Positions 16,374 to 24,809 of a stretch of DNA of 64,000 nt are shown in pieces. Each line of letters starts with the position of its first letter. Position 1 is the first letter of the stretch. Both the position numbers and the translations under genes were made by a program. The notes beneath the pieces are model-generated. The model made no database searches. It had not been told where the DNA came from and saw only the letters and a program-made list of their open reading frames with translations. Origin of the DNA: Desulfosarcina alkanivorans (GTDB taxonomy: Bacteria; Desulfobacterota; Desulfobacteria; Desulfobacterales; Desulfosarcinaceae); the NCBI RefSeq assembly GCF_009688945.1, contig NZ_AP021874.1, forward strand, positions 6,076,001 to 6,140,000. Direction: 5' to 3'.

Positions 16374-17294
16374 ATGCCGGCCTGGTCGGAACCACAGGAT
16401 CTGAAAACGTGGATGGTGCGGGGGGTGAGCTTCCGGGGCGCCGTGGTGTTCCTTTCCGTGCTGGCGATCCTTATTTCAGAGGTGCGCTTCAGCTGGGTGG
16501 AGGTCCTGGTGGGGCGCTACCTGGCGGTGACCAACAGCCACCGTCCCGAATCGGGAAACGTGTGGGAGCAGGGACGCCTGAAGCAGGTGGCCACCCAGAC
16601 CCTGGAGCAGATGGTGACCCGCAAGCTCAGCGCCCAGCGTGAAGCCCGCGGGGCCACCTCGCTGGCCCAGCTGATCGACGGGCTTTCCGCGTCCCAGGGC
16701 ACGATGATTGCCGCCGACCAGTTCAAAAAGCTTTACAGCCAGATCCCGGAGACCGCTGCCAGGAACCTGTTTTCACCCATTCTCATGCTGCGCATCAGCG
16801 CCGAAAAAAGCTGGGACCGGGTGTACATGGAGCGGGAAAACGGCCAGGTGGGCATCTACCTTCTGGATCGCGGCAACAATGTGCTCAGCTACACCACCCT
16901 GACCGACCGGCAGCTGCGGGCCACCGGCACCGAACCGCCCGTCCTGGCGGGCACCCTGGACGAACAGGCCGAATTTGCCGGCCGCATCTACCCGGCGGAC
17001 CGTTTTTTCATGGCCCTGGACACCCTGCCCGCAGAGACCCAGCGGGGGGTGCTCTCCCAACCGGGCACCCTGCTGGCCGCCGATGGGACGCCCGTTCGCG
17101 TGGGGATCAGCGATGAAGTCAACGCCGGTATGATCCGTATCGGCATCGAGATGGATACCCCGGGGGGGCGGCAGGTCCTGCTGGCCACGGGCCAGGAGTG
17201 GGCGGTCTGGCAGGTCCGCATGCTGCTTGAGCCCCGGCTGTCCAAACCACCCGCCGGCAAGCCGCGCTGGCCGCTTCAGCGGGAGGGCCAATGA
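16374..17294 (+). CDS. Membrane-anchored protein of unknown function coupled to a class A PBP
   Basis: 306 residues. One N-terminal membrane helix (about 16-36, GAVVFLSVLAILI) is followed by a long extracytoplasmic part without recognised motifs. The distal half has FAGRIYPADRFFMALDTLPA and a C-terminal QVLLATGQEWAVWQVRM. The stop overlaps the start of the PBP gene by four bases (ATGA), so the two proteins are made together and may interact in the periplasm. AAAGGAGG at 16363-16370 is only three bases from ATG 16374, unusually close, so a slightly later start (for example ATG 16413) is possible but would remove charged residues before the helix. The family is not recognised. Confidence 0.7.
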   Translation: MPAWSEPQDLKTWMVRGVSFRGAVVFLSVLAILISEVRFSWVEVLVGRYLAVTNSHRPESGNVWEQGRLKQVATQTLEQMVTRKLSAQREARGATSLAQLIDGLSASQGTMIAADQFKKLYSQIPETAARNLFSPILMLRISAEKSWDRVYMERENGQVGIYLLDRGNNVLSYTTLTDRQLRATGTEPPVLAGTLDEQAEFAGRIYPADRFFMALDTLPAETQRGVLSQPGTLLAADGTPVRVGISDEVNAGMIRIGIEMDTPGGRQVLLATGQEWAVWQVRMLLEPRLSKPPAGKPRWPLQREGQ

Positions 17295-19285
17295 CGCTTT
17301 CCCTGCGCCTTTTCCGGTCGGCGACCGCCCTGATCTACCTGATCGCAGCCCTGGGCGCCCTGGCGGCGACGGGCCTGTTCTGCCTGTTTCTGGTGGCGGC
17401 CAAAGATCTGCCCCGGGTTCCCGAACCCATCGGCCGGATCAACGACACACCGGCCACCGAGATCTTCAGTGGCGACGGGCAGCGCATCCTGACGATCGGG
17501 GGCCGGGAGACGGTTGCCCTGGAGGATGTCTCTTACGCGTTTATCCAGGCCATTCTGGCCACCGAGGACCACCGGTTCTGGGAGCACCGCGGCGTCAACA
17601 AGCTGCGCACCGTCAAGGCCCTGTGGGTCACCTTGTTCCAGCCGGGAAAAGTTCAGGGGGCGTCCACCATCACCCAGCAGCTGGCCAAGAACCTGTTTTT
17701 CAGTTTTGAACGCACCTACGTGCGCAAGTTCCGTGAACTGCTGGTCGCCTTTCAGATCGAAGCCCAGTTTTCCAAACAGGAAATCCTGGAGGCCTACATC
17801 AACCAGATTCCCTTCGGGGTCGGTGCCTACGGCATCGGTGAGGCGGCGCGCACTTTTTTCGGCAAGTCCGCCGGTGAGCTGACCCTTACCGAAGCGTCCC
17901 TGCTGGCCGGCCTGCCCAAATCGCCCACCCGCTACAACCCCTTTCGCTACCCGCAGCGGGCCCGGGCCCGGCAGCAGGTGGTGCTCCAGCGAATGGTCGC
18001 CACGGGCATGATTCACCGTGAGGAGGCCGATGACGCCATGGCCGCACCGGTCGACCTGCGGGCCCGGGGCCGGTCGCTGCGGGTGGACAGCTATTTTTTG
18101 GATGCGGTGATGAAATCGCTGGAAGAGACCTACGGCCCCGAAGTGGTCTACCACGGGGGGCTGCGGGTTTACACCACCCTGGACGTCGGCATGCAGCAGC
18201 AGGCCGAAGCGGCCCTGCAGCAGGGCATTGCCGGGTTGGAAACCCAGATGGGCATGGCCCGTGACGCCAGGCCGGCACCGTCCGAAGGGGACAACGGGCT
18301 GCAGGGCGCCCTGGTTGCCGTGGAGGTGAATACCGGGGCGGTCAAGGCACTGGTGGGGGGGCGGGATTTTTTCCAGACCCCCTATAACCGCGCCCTGCAG
18401 AACCACCGGCAACCGGGGTCCGGCTTCAAGCCGTTTCTCTACTACGGGGTGCTGGAACGCCTGGGCCGCACGCCGGCCGATGTCATGATGGACAAGCCGG
18501 TCTCCATCCCCGTGGCCGGAAAGCCGCCCTGGAAGCCGCGCAATTTTGAACGCGCCTACAAAGGGCCCATGGTGATAAAAAAGGCCTTCACGTCGTCGGT
18601 GAATACGGTGGCCGCCCAACTGGTGGAGGCCCTGGGGCCCGACGCGGTGATCCGGACGGCCCGGCGCTGCGGCATCACCAGTCCGTTGAGGCCGGTCTAT
18701 TCCGTGGCCCTGGGCACGTTCGGGGTCAGCCCCCTGGAGATGGCCGCCGCCTACGCCACGTTTGCCGCCGGGGGCGTGCGTCATCCACCCTTCTGGATCC
18801 GCCGGGTCGAGGACGTCAGCGGCCGGGTGCTCGAAGAGCACATCATCACCGGTGAGCGGGTATTGAATGAATCGATCACCTACCAGCTGACCGACATGAT
18901 GGCCGGTGTGATCGATGAAGGCACCGGACGGGTGGTGCGGCGCATGGGATTGGCCCTTCCGGCCGCCGGTAAAACCGGCACCACCAACGATTACAACGAC
19001 GCCTGGTTCACCGGATTCACCCCCAACCTGAGCACCTCGGTCTGGGTGGGGTTTGACCGGGGCCAGGGCATGCGGGATAAAAACGGCGCCGGCATTACGG
19101 GGGGCCGCGGTGCGGCGCCGATCTGGGCGCAATTCATGAAAGCGGCGACCCAGGGCGAACCCCCGCGCGCCTTCATGGCGCCGGCGGACATTTACTTCAA
19201 GAAGGTGAATCCGGAAACCGGGTCGGCGGCCGGATTCTGGACGCGCAATCCGGTTTCCGTTGCCATGCGCAAGAAAAGCGGCTGA
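17291..19285 (+). CDS. Class A penicillin-binding protein (transglycosylase/transpeptidase, PBP1A family)
   Basis: 664 residues. An N-terminal membrane anchor (about 14-38) is followed by the GT51 transglycosylase with catalytic ATEDHRFWEHRG, QGASTITQQLAKNLF, KFRELLVAFQIE and INQIPFGVGAYGIGEAA. The transpeptidase domain carries SxxK in RQPGSGFKPFLYYG, SxN in SSVNTVAAQL and KTG in AGKTGTTNDYNDAWFTG. Both catalytic domains are intact, so it should polymerise and cross-link peptidoglycan in the periplasm. It is coupled to the membrane protein upstream and followed after 26 bases by a SPOR protein. At 664 residues it is shorter than many PBP1A proteins and lacks a long C-terminal tail. Confidence 0.93.
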   Translation: MTLSLRLFRSATALIYLIAALGALAATGLFCLFLVAAKDLPRVPEPIGRINDTPATEIFSGDGQRILTIGGRETVALEDVSYAFIQAILATEDHRFWEHRGVNKLRTVKALWVTLFQPGKVQGASTITQQLAKNLFFSFERTYVRKFRELLVAFQIEAQFSKQEILEAYINQIPFGVGAYGIGEAARTFFGKSAGELTLTEASLLAGLPKSPTRYNPFRYPQRARARQQVVLQRMVATGMIHREEADDAMAAPVDLRARGRSLRVDSYFLDAVMKSLEETYGPEVVYHGGLRVYTTLDVGMQQQAEAALQQGIAGLETQMGMARDARPAPSEGDNGLQGALVAVEVNTGAVKALVGGRDFFQTPYNRALQNHRQPGSGFKPFLYYGVLERLGRTPADVMMDKPVSIPVAGKPPWKPRNFERAYKGPMVIKKAFTSSVNTVAAQLVEALGPDAVIRTARRCGITSPLRPVYSVALGTFGVSPLEMAAAYATFAAGGVRHPPFWIRRVEDVSGRVLEEHIITGERVLNESITYQLTDMMAGVIDEGTGRVVRRMGLALPAAGKTGTTNDYNDAWFTGFTPNLSTSVWVGFDRGQGMRDKNGAGITGGRGAAPIWAQFMKAATQGEPPRAFMAPADIYFKKVNPETGSAAGFWTRNPVSVAMRKKSG

Positions 19286-19311
19286 CCCGGGGGCCATCCG
19301 CAGGAAAAAAA

Positions 19312-20775
19312 ATGGGATACCTGTTCAAACATCTGGCCGTCCGGCTCTGGACGGCCCTGGTTGCCGGCAGCCTGGCCGCCCTGGTGGTGTTGCCGCCCCT
19401 GGCCGGCGTGGCGGGCCCCGGGTGGATGGTCGTCCCCGGCCTCGGCCTGCTGGCCGGCGCCTACTGGCTTACGGGGGTGGTCTTTGCCGCCCTGGGGCGC
19501 CGTCGCCTGGAGCGCCTGCTGGGCGAGGCCACCGTCTGGGATCGGGCCGGCATGTCCCGGGAGGTCCGCCAGACCCTGGCCCGGGCGGCGGCCACGGTGG
19601 ACAGTTTTTTCTTTTCGCCCTTCTCCCGGAGGGCCCCGGCCCGGCGGCTGCTGTCTCAGATGGGCCGCTGCCAGCTGGCCCGGGCGGAAACCGGCACCGC
19701 ATCCGATGCGATTGTCGGCGCCTACCTGCAGGCGTTTCCCCGCGACCGGGACGCCGCCATCAAATGGCTGGACGGGATGCTGGCCGGACGGGCCGCGACC
19801 CGGCAATCCCATGATATCGCCGCCAGGATCGGGGCCGCGCATCCCGAAGATGCCGCTATCGGGAGGATGCTGGCCCAGTTCTATCTCGCCGAAAGACGAT
19901 GTGATTTCGCTGCCCTGCAGACCTACCGGCAGTTGATGGACGCCGGGGAACCGCTGCCGGCCGCCATGCTCGGAAGCCTCGCCGACCTTTTTCTGGCCGA
20001 GCCGCGCGCGGACCGTCTGGCCCTGAAGGTGTACCTGGAGGCCCACGAACGCGGTAGTCGTGACACGCGGCTGCTTCCCGGCATTGCCGCCTGCAGCCGG
20101 ATGATCCATCCCAGCCCGCTGACCCTGCCCCTGCTGGAAAAAGCCGATACGGTGCTGGCGGGCATGGACGCCTCCCGGCGCAGCGGCATGGCGTCCGCCT
20201 TCCTGTCCGAACTGGCCGGAACCGGCCCGGAACACCCCGCCCGGGAGCGACGGATCAGGTGGCCGGCCATCGGTTCGATGGTGCGCAGGGGGGCGGCTGG
20301 TCTATGCAGACTGGCTTCCGGTGGTGCCGCCGGGATTTCCAGTGTCCTGCGGGGCCTCAGCGGCGGCTTGAGGTCCCGGAGGGGCAAGTCGGTGGTGAAA
20401 TGGGCGGTCATGGGGCTTTTCATGGTCGCTGTGGGGTGGCTGGTGGTCAATACCGCCATCTATCTGGCCGACACATTTAAACCCGTGGAAACGGCGCCGG
20501 TGCCGGTGGCTGTCCCGGTCACCGACCCCTTTACCCTTCAGGTGGCCGCCTATGTGAAGGAGAGCGATGCGCAGCGCTATGTGGACCAGCTGAAGGGCCA
20601 CGGCCTGGACGCCTACTGGACCCGGGCCTCCGGCGCTAGCAAGACCTGGTACCAGGTGCGCGTCTCCCATTTTACGACCAAGGCAGCGGCCCGGGCTGTC
20701 GGTGACGATTTGAAAAAACGGCAGCTCATCGGTGATTATTATGTTGCCAATTACAAACGGCCTGACATACCATAG
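19312..20775 (+). CDS. Membrane protein with helical repeats and C-terminal SPOR domain
   Basis: 487 residues. Two N-terminal membrane helices (about 10-60) are followed by a helical tetratricopeptide-like region (about 80-300, GRMLAQFYLAERR, LLPGIAACSRM). A further membrane helix (about 365-385, WAVMGLFMVAVGWLVVNTAI) leads to an extracytoplasmic SPOR domain (about 405-480, FTLQVAAYVKESDAQRYVDQ and TWYQVRVSHFTTKAAARAV). SPOR domains bind glycan strands lacking stem peptides at division or remodelling sites. With the PBP and its partner it forms a three-gene wall-synthesis unit. The helical part is probably cytoplasmic by topology. Specific function unknown. Confidence 0.78.
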   Translation: MGYLFKHLAVRLWTALVAGSLAALVVLPPLAGVAGPGWMVVPGLGLLAGAYWLTGVVFAALGRRRLERLLGEATVWDRAGMSREVRQTLARAAATVDSFFFSPFSRRAPARRLLSQMGRCQLARAETGTASDAIVGAYLQAFPRDRDAAIKWLDGMLAGRAATRQSHDIAARIGAAHPEDAAIGRMLAQFYLAERRCDFAALQTYRQLMDAGEPLPAAMLGSLADLFLAEPRADRLALKVYLEAHERGSRDTRLLPGIAACSRMIHPSPLTLPLLEKADTVLAGMDASRRSGMASAFLSELAGTGPEHPARERRIRWPAIGSMVRRGAAGLCRLASGGAAGISSVLRGLSGGLRSRRGKSVVKWAVMGLFMVAVGWLVVNTAIYLADTFKPVETAPVPVAVPVTDPFTLQVAAYVKESDAQRYVDQLKGHGLDAYWTRASGASKTWYQVRVSHFTTKAAARAVGDDLKKRQLIGDYYVANYKRPDIP

Positions 20776-20876
20776 CCCCATTGAGCTGTTGACGGGCAAC
20801 CCCCTTCCTTTTGTTGGATTACTCGGCGTATTGGAATCTTCATACTGACCTGAATTTCGTGCAAAGGAAACTGACC

Positions 20877-21899
20877 ATGAACGCCACGACGATGACCCGG
20901 ATTATTGAGCAGTGCCTGAGGCTGGACAACCACGCCACCCGACTCTACACGAGCCTGGCCAGCCATGCCGGCGGCCAGGATCTGAAGGGGTTCTGGCAGT
21001 CGCTTGCCGACCAGAACGAGCAGCATCTGCACTACTGGGACCAGCTGGTCGGCTGGGCCAGAAACGGGATGCTCAACAACCTGTTCGACGATGCGGAAAA
21101 GACACTGGACGAGTTGACCGGGCTGCAGGAAAAAGTCCACCAGCTGGCCGACAGCTGCGCCACGGTGCGCCGCAAGGAAAAGGCCTTCACCATGGCCTTC
21201 AAACTGGAATTTTACCTGCTGCACCCCGCCTTCGAAACCCTTTCCCAGTATGTGGCCACTTTCAACGGGGATGCCGTGTCGGAGTTCTCCTACGAGCGGT
21301 TTGTGAACCGGCTTTTCGATGCCCTCCAGAAAAACAACCTGGGCACACTGGAACTGGAACTGGTCGGCGAGGTGATCCACCGCCTGTGGAAGGAAAACCG
21401 GCGGATGGCATTTTTAAGCAACTACGACGAACTGACCGCCATTTTCAATCGCCGGGGGCTGTTCAATGCCATTACGCACCTGGCCCACCTGGCCCAGCGC
21501 AATGAAAACAACGTGGGCGTGCTGATGATCGACATCGACCACTTCAAGCGCATCAACGACAATTACGGCCACCAGTTCGGCGATGACATGCTGCGCCGGG
21601 TGGCGGCCTGCATCCGCGAGAGCATCCGTGCGTCGGATGTCCTGGGGCGCTACGGCGGAGAGGAATTCCTGGTCTTTTTGTCCAGCGTCGAACCGGTGTC
21701 ACTGGGGGAGGTGGGAGAAAAGGTCCGGCGGGCCATCGAGAACATGCCCGCCGAGCGGGCCACCGTCACGGTCAGCATCGGCATCGCCCACGGCCACGTG
21801 GGGCGCGAGGTGGAGGCCGATGTCAAGGCCCTCATCCACCGGGCCGATGACAAACTGCTTGCGGCCAAGGCAGCCGGACGCAACCGCATCGAACTTTAG
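20877..21899 (+). CDS. Diguanylate cyclase with N-terminal helical (ferritin-like?) domain
   Basis: 340 residues. Residues 1-170 are helical, with NHATRLYTSLASHAGG and LADQNEQHLHYWDQLVGWA recalling a ferritin-like or hemerythrin-like bundle. Metal ligands are not complete, so that assignment is weak. The GGDEF domain follows (about 180-340): DELTAIFNRRGLF, MIDIDHFKRINDNYGH and the active GGEEF at 260-264. The inhibitory I-site RASD (251-254) stands five residues before it. The enzyme should therefore make c-di-GMP and be product-inhibited. ATG 20877 is supported by AAAGGA at 20863-20868. It is the synthetic counterpart of the HD-GYP protein upstream. Confidence 0.87.
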   Translation: MNATTMTRIIEQCLRLDNHATRLYTSLASHAGGQDLKGFWQSLADQNEQHLHYWDQLVGWARNGMLNNLFDDAEKTLDELTGLQEKVHQLADSCATVRRKEKAFTMAFKLEFYLLHPAFETLSQYVATFNGDAVSEFSYERFVNRLFDALQKNNLGTLELELVGEVIHRLWKENRRMAFLSNYDELTAIFNRRGLFNAITHLAHLAQRNENNVGVLMIDIDHFKRINDNYGHQFGDDMLRRVAACIRESIRASDVLGRYGGEEFLVFLSSVEPVSLGEVGEKVRRAIENMPAERATVTVSIGIAHGHVGREVEADVKALIHRADDKLLAAKAAGRNRIEL

Positions 21900-21991
21900 A
21901 AATAGCTTGTCACTCCGGTGCAAAGTGTTTAGACTGACCCTATCTGGATACGGTCTGGGCCAACTGCCATTTAAAAATGGAGGAGTCAATC

Positions 21992-22180
21992 ATGGAAAAA
22001 CAGGATGTCATCAAGATTGCCGAAGGCCTGCGACTGATCGAAGAAGGCGTGGAAACCATCCAGGCCGTGATGAAGGAAAAGAAGATCAAGTCGCTCAAAG
22101 ACGTGGCCGCCGAACTGATCCCCTTTTTCAAAAAGGATGATGATTCACTCACCGAATCCATCATTACCCATCTGGAATAA
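21992..22180 (+). CDS. Small charged helical protein, unknown
   Basis: 62 residues, MEKQDVIKIAEGLRLIEEGV followed by ETIQAVMKEKKIKSLKDVA and an acidic end. Entirely soluble and predicted helical. GGAGG at 21979-21983 stands eight bases before ATG 21992. It lies 92 bases after the diguanylate cyclase and just before a strong terminator, so it is probably the last gene of that transcript. No family is recognised. Confidence 0.65.
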   Translation: MEKQDVIKIAEGLRLIEEGVETIQAVMKEKKIKSLKDVAAELIPFFKKDDDSLTESIITHLE

Positions 22181-22222
22181 AACCGCCGTTCACGACGATA
22201 GCTCTGCCCCGGCGCGCCGGGG

Positions 22223-22261
22223 AAAAAGGCCGGGCCCCATTTTACGGGATCCGGCCTTTTT
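22223..22261. terminator. Bidirectional intrinsic terminator between convergent genes
   Basis: AAAAAGGCCGG (22223-22233) and CCGGCCTTTTT (22251-22261) pair perfectly over 11 bp, giving a G+C-rich stem flanked by A and T runs on both strands. It serves the + strand gene ending at 22180 and the minus strand acyl-CoA synthetase gene ending at 22332. Confidence 0.9.
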
Positions 22262-22331
22262 GGTTATTGAAATTTTTTCCCGGATTATCAACCACAGGCC
22301 TGGGCCGAAAGATGCCATTTAGGGACGGGGA

Positions 22332-23978
22332 CTATTTAAAATCCACCCGCAACTGCTTCTTATTGATCTTGCCCACGCTGGTCTTGGCGATCGTGTCGAC
22401 GATCTGGACCCGGTCCGGCACGCCGTATCTGGGAATGACCCCGTCTTCGGCAAACCGGGCGAAAAACGCTTTGAGATCATCGGGGGTGGCGGCCTTCTCC
22501 TCCCCCGGTTTGAGCACCACCAGGGCCATGGGCCGCTCACCCCATTTGGGGTCGGGCACGCCGATCACCGCGGCTTCGCTCACGGCCGGGTGGCGGCTGA
22601 TGATATCCTCCAGCGCCAGGGATGAGATCCATTCGCCGCCGGTCTTGATCACATCCTTGACCCGGTCGGTGATCTGCAGGTAGCCTTCCTGGTCGATGAA
22701 GCCGATATCCCCGGTGTGCAGCCAGCCGTTGGCCCACAATTCCTCGCTTTTTTCCGGATCCTGAATGTATCCCTGGGTCAGCCAGGGCGAGCGCACCACC
22801 ACCTCGCCGGCGGTTTTGCCGTCGTGGGGCAGCGGTTTGCCGTCGGTGTCGACCACTTCCAGCATGACGTTGGGCACCGGCAGACCGGTGCGGCAGCGCA
22901 TTTCCACCTGCCGCTCCGCATCCCATTCCATCATGTGCGGTTTGAGGTTGGCCACGGTGAGCAGGGGACAGGTTTCGCTCATGCCATAGGCGGTGTAGAG
23001 GTTGATGCCGTTTTCCAGGCCGGCCTTGCACAACCCCCGGGACAGGGCGCTGCCGCCGATGACCACCTTCCAGCGCGACAGGTCCAGGTCCTTGATGACC
23101 GGGCTGGAGACCAGCATATGGATGATCGTGGGCACGCAGTGGGAGAAGGTGACGTTTTGCGAGACGATCAGCTTGAGCAGCATTTCCGGTTCGTATTTTC
23201 CCGGGTAGACCTGCTTGTTGCCCATCATGGTGAACAGGTAGGGCATCCCCCAGGCGTGCACGTGAAACATGGGGGTCATGGGCATGTAGACATCCCCGGA
23301 ATTGACGGCCGCCTGGGACTCGTAGGCGCACAGTCCGGACATGAGCCCGTAGGTGTGCAGCATGATCTGGCGGTGGCTGAAGTAGACGCCCTTGGGCAGG
23401 CCCGTGGTACCGGTGGTGTAGAATGTCGTGGCCATGGCGTTTTCGTCGAAATCGGGAAAGTCGTAGTCGGGTGCGGCCCCGGCCAGCAGACGCTCGTACT
23501 CACCCTCAATGTTCACCGGGGTGTCCGGGTCCGCTTCGCCGTCGGTGAGCAGAACGATCTTCCTGACGGTTTTCATCTGGTCTTTGACCGCGGCCAGCAG
23601 GGGCAGGAAGTCGGCATTGACCAGAATGACGTCGTCTTCGGCGTGGTTGATCGTATAGATCAGCTGCTCCGGCGACAGGCGGATGTTGATGGTGTGCAGC
23701 ACCGCTCCCATCATGGGCACTGCGAAAAAGCACTCCAGGTAGCGGTGGCTGTCCCAGTCCATGACCGCCACGGTGTCCCCCTGCTTCACCCCCAGCCCTT
23801 CCAGGGTGTTCGCCAGGCGCTGGACCCGCCGGTTCAGTTCGACGTAGGTGTACGACATCTTGTCCCGGTAGACGATCTCCCGGTCCGGGAAATAGGTCAG
23901 GGGGGTCGGCAGGATGTTTTTGATCAGCAGGGGATAGTCGTAGGCTGACGGGGTTTGGGGAATCAGTTTGACGGTCAT
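22332..23978 (-). CDS. Long-chain acyl-CoA synthetase (AMP-forming, FadD-like)
   Basis: 548 residues. ANL-superfamily motifs: P-loop TTFYTTGTTGLPKGV, AYGMSETCPLLTV (A5), GWLHTGDIGFIDQEGYLQI (A7-A8), DRVKDVIKTGGEWIS and the catalytic lysine in TIAKTSVGKINKKQLR near the C-terminus. GGEWIS, in place of GGENIYP, is typical of the medium/long-chain fatty acyl-CoA synthetase branch. The reaction is carboxylate plus ATP plus CoA to acyl-CoA. The start at 23978 is fixed by AAAGGAGG seven bases upstream on the minus strand. It is monocistronic, with a strong terminator downstream. Confidence 0.93.
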   Translation of the reverse strand: MTVKLIPQTPSAYDYPLLIKNILPTPLTYFPDREIVYRDKMSYTYVELNRRVQRLANTLEGLGVKQGDTVAVMDWDSHRYLECFFAVPMMGAVLHTINIRLSPEQLIYTINHAEDDVILVNADFLPLLAAVKDQMKTVRKIVLLTDGEADPDTPVNIEGEYERLLAGAAPDYDFPDFDENAMATTFYTTGTTGLPKGVYFSHRQIMLHTYGLMSGLCAYESQAAVNSGDVYMPMTPMFHVHAWGMPYLFTMMGNKQVYPGKYEPEMLLKLIVSQNVTFSHCVPTIIHMLVSSPVIKDLDLSRWKVVIGGSALSRGLCKAGLENGINLYTAYGMSETCPLLTVANLKPHMMEWDAERQVEMRCRTGLPVPNVMLEVVDTDGKPLPHDGKTAGEVVVRSPWLTQGYIQDPEKSEELWANGWLHTGDIGFIDQEGYLQITDRVKDVIKTGGEWISSLALEDIISRHPAVSEAAVIGVPDPKWGERPMALVVLKPGEEKAATPDDLKAFFARFAEDGVIPRYGVPDRVQIVDTIAKTSVGKINKKQLRVDFK

Positions 23979-24125
23979 GGCATGCCTCCTTTTTAAGTGA
24001 ACGCATCGAGGGTATTGGAAAATCGTCCATTCTCGGGCAGTATACAATCAACGCCGACGCTGATAAATCGGTTGCCGCCGGTTTTTTATCGCGGCAGAGG
24101 GATGATCGGGGTGTAGGTGATCTGC

Positions 24126-24809
24126 CTACACCCGGGGGGCCGGCTTCTGGAAATGCGCTTTTTCCATCCACAGCACCGCCCGCCGGACCAGGTCCGCGGT
24201 GGTGGCGACGCTCAGCTTCGTTTTGATGCGGTCCCGGTAGGAGCCGATGGTCTTGATGCTCAGCCCCAGCCGCGTGGCGATGTCGCGGGTGGACAGGCCG
24301 GATCCCATGAGGCGGAAGACTTCCAGTTCCCGGTCCGTGAGGGCGTTTTCCGGCGGGGCATCGGCCGCTTCGGGGCCCTTGCGGAATCGTCCCAGCAGGT
24401 GGGTGGCCGCCGTGTCGCTCAGATGGATATGGCCCTGGAGAATGGTGCGGATGGCCTGGATCACCGATTCCGACGCCGCCTTTTTCATGATGTAGCCCCG
24501 GGCGCCGGCCCGGATGGCCCGTTCGGCCCACACCGACTCGTCGTGCAGGGACAGCACCAGGACCGGCAGGGGATGCCGGTTGCCGGCAATTTCCCGGACC
24601 AGGTCCAGGCCGTTGCCGTTGCCCAGGGAGATGTCCACGATCACCATGTCCGGCGCGGAGTCGGCCATTGCCGCCCTGGCCATGGACAGGTTTTCGGCCA
24701 CGGCGCAGACCATCAGGCCGGCCTCCTGATTGATCAGGGCCTCCATGCCCATGCGGAAGATGGGGTGGTCGTCCACGATCAGAATGCGCGTATCCGCCGG
24801 CGGCGTCAC
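24126..24809 (-). CDS. NarL/LuxR-family response regulator
   Basis: 227 residues from GTG 24809, which overlaps the kinase stop in GTGA. Receiver with DDH (13-15), phospho-acceptor D59 in MVIVDISLGNG and K in YIMKKAAS, followed by a LuxR-type DNA-binding helix-turn-helix (about 155-220, LTDRELEVFRLMGSGLSTRD and LGLSIKTIGSYRDRIKTKL). It is the partner of the HisKA_3 kinase encoded just upstream. The longer frame beginning at 24875 is rejected because it lies inside the kinase coding sequence and is arginine-rich. Targets are unknown; the divergent cation transporter gene is one candidate. Confidence 0.92.
   Translation of the reverse strand: MTPPADTRILIVDDHPIFRMGMEALINQEAGLMVCAVAENLSMARAAMADSAPDMVIVDISLGNGNGLDLVREIAGNRHPLPVLVLSLHDESVWAERAIRAGARGYIMKKAASESVIQAIRTILQGHIHLSDTAATHLLGRFRKGPEAADAPPENALTDRELEVFRLMGSGLSTRDIATRLGLSIKTIGSYRDRIKTKLSVATTADLVRRAVLWMEKAHFQKPAPRV

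Noticed and set aside
17276-19297. 673-codon minus-strand frame opposite the PBP gene
   Set aside because: It mirrors the PBP in high-G+C DNA, has a Gly/His/Arg-rich composition and no family motifs, while the + strand encodes a complete class A PBP.
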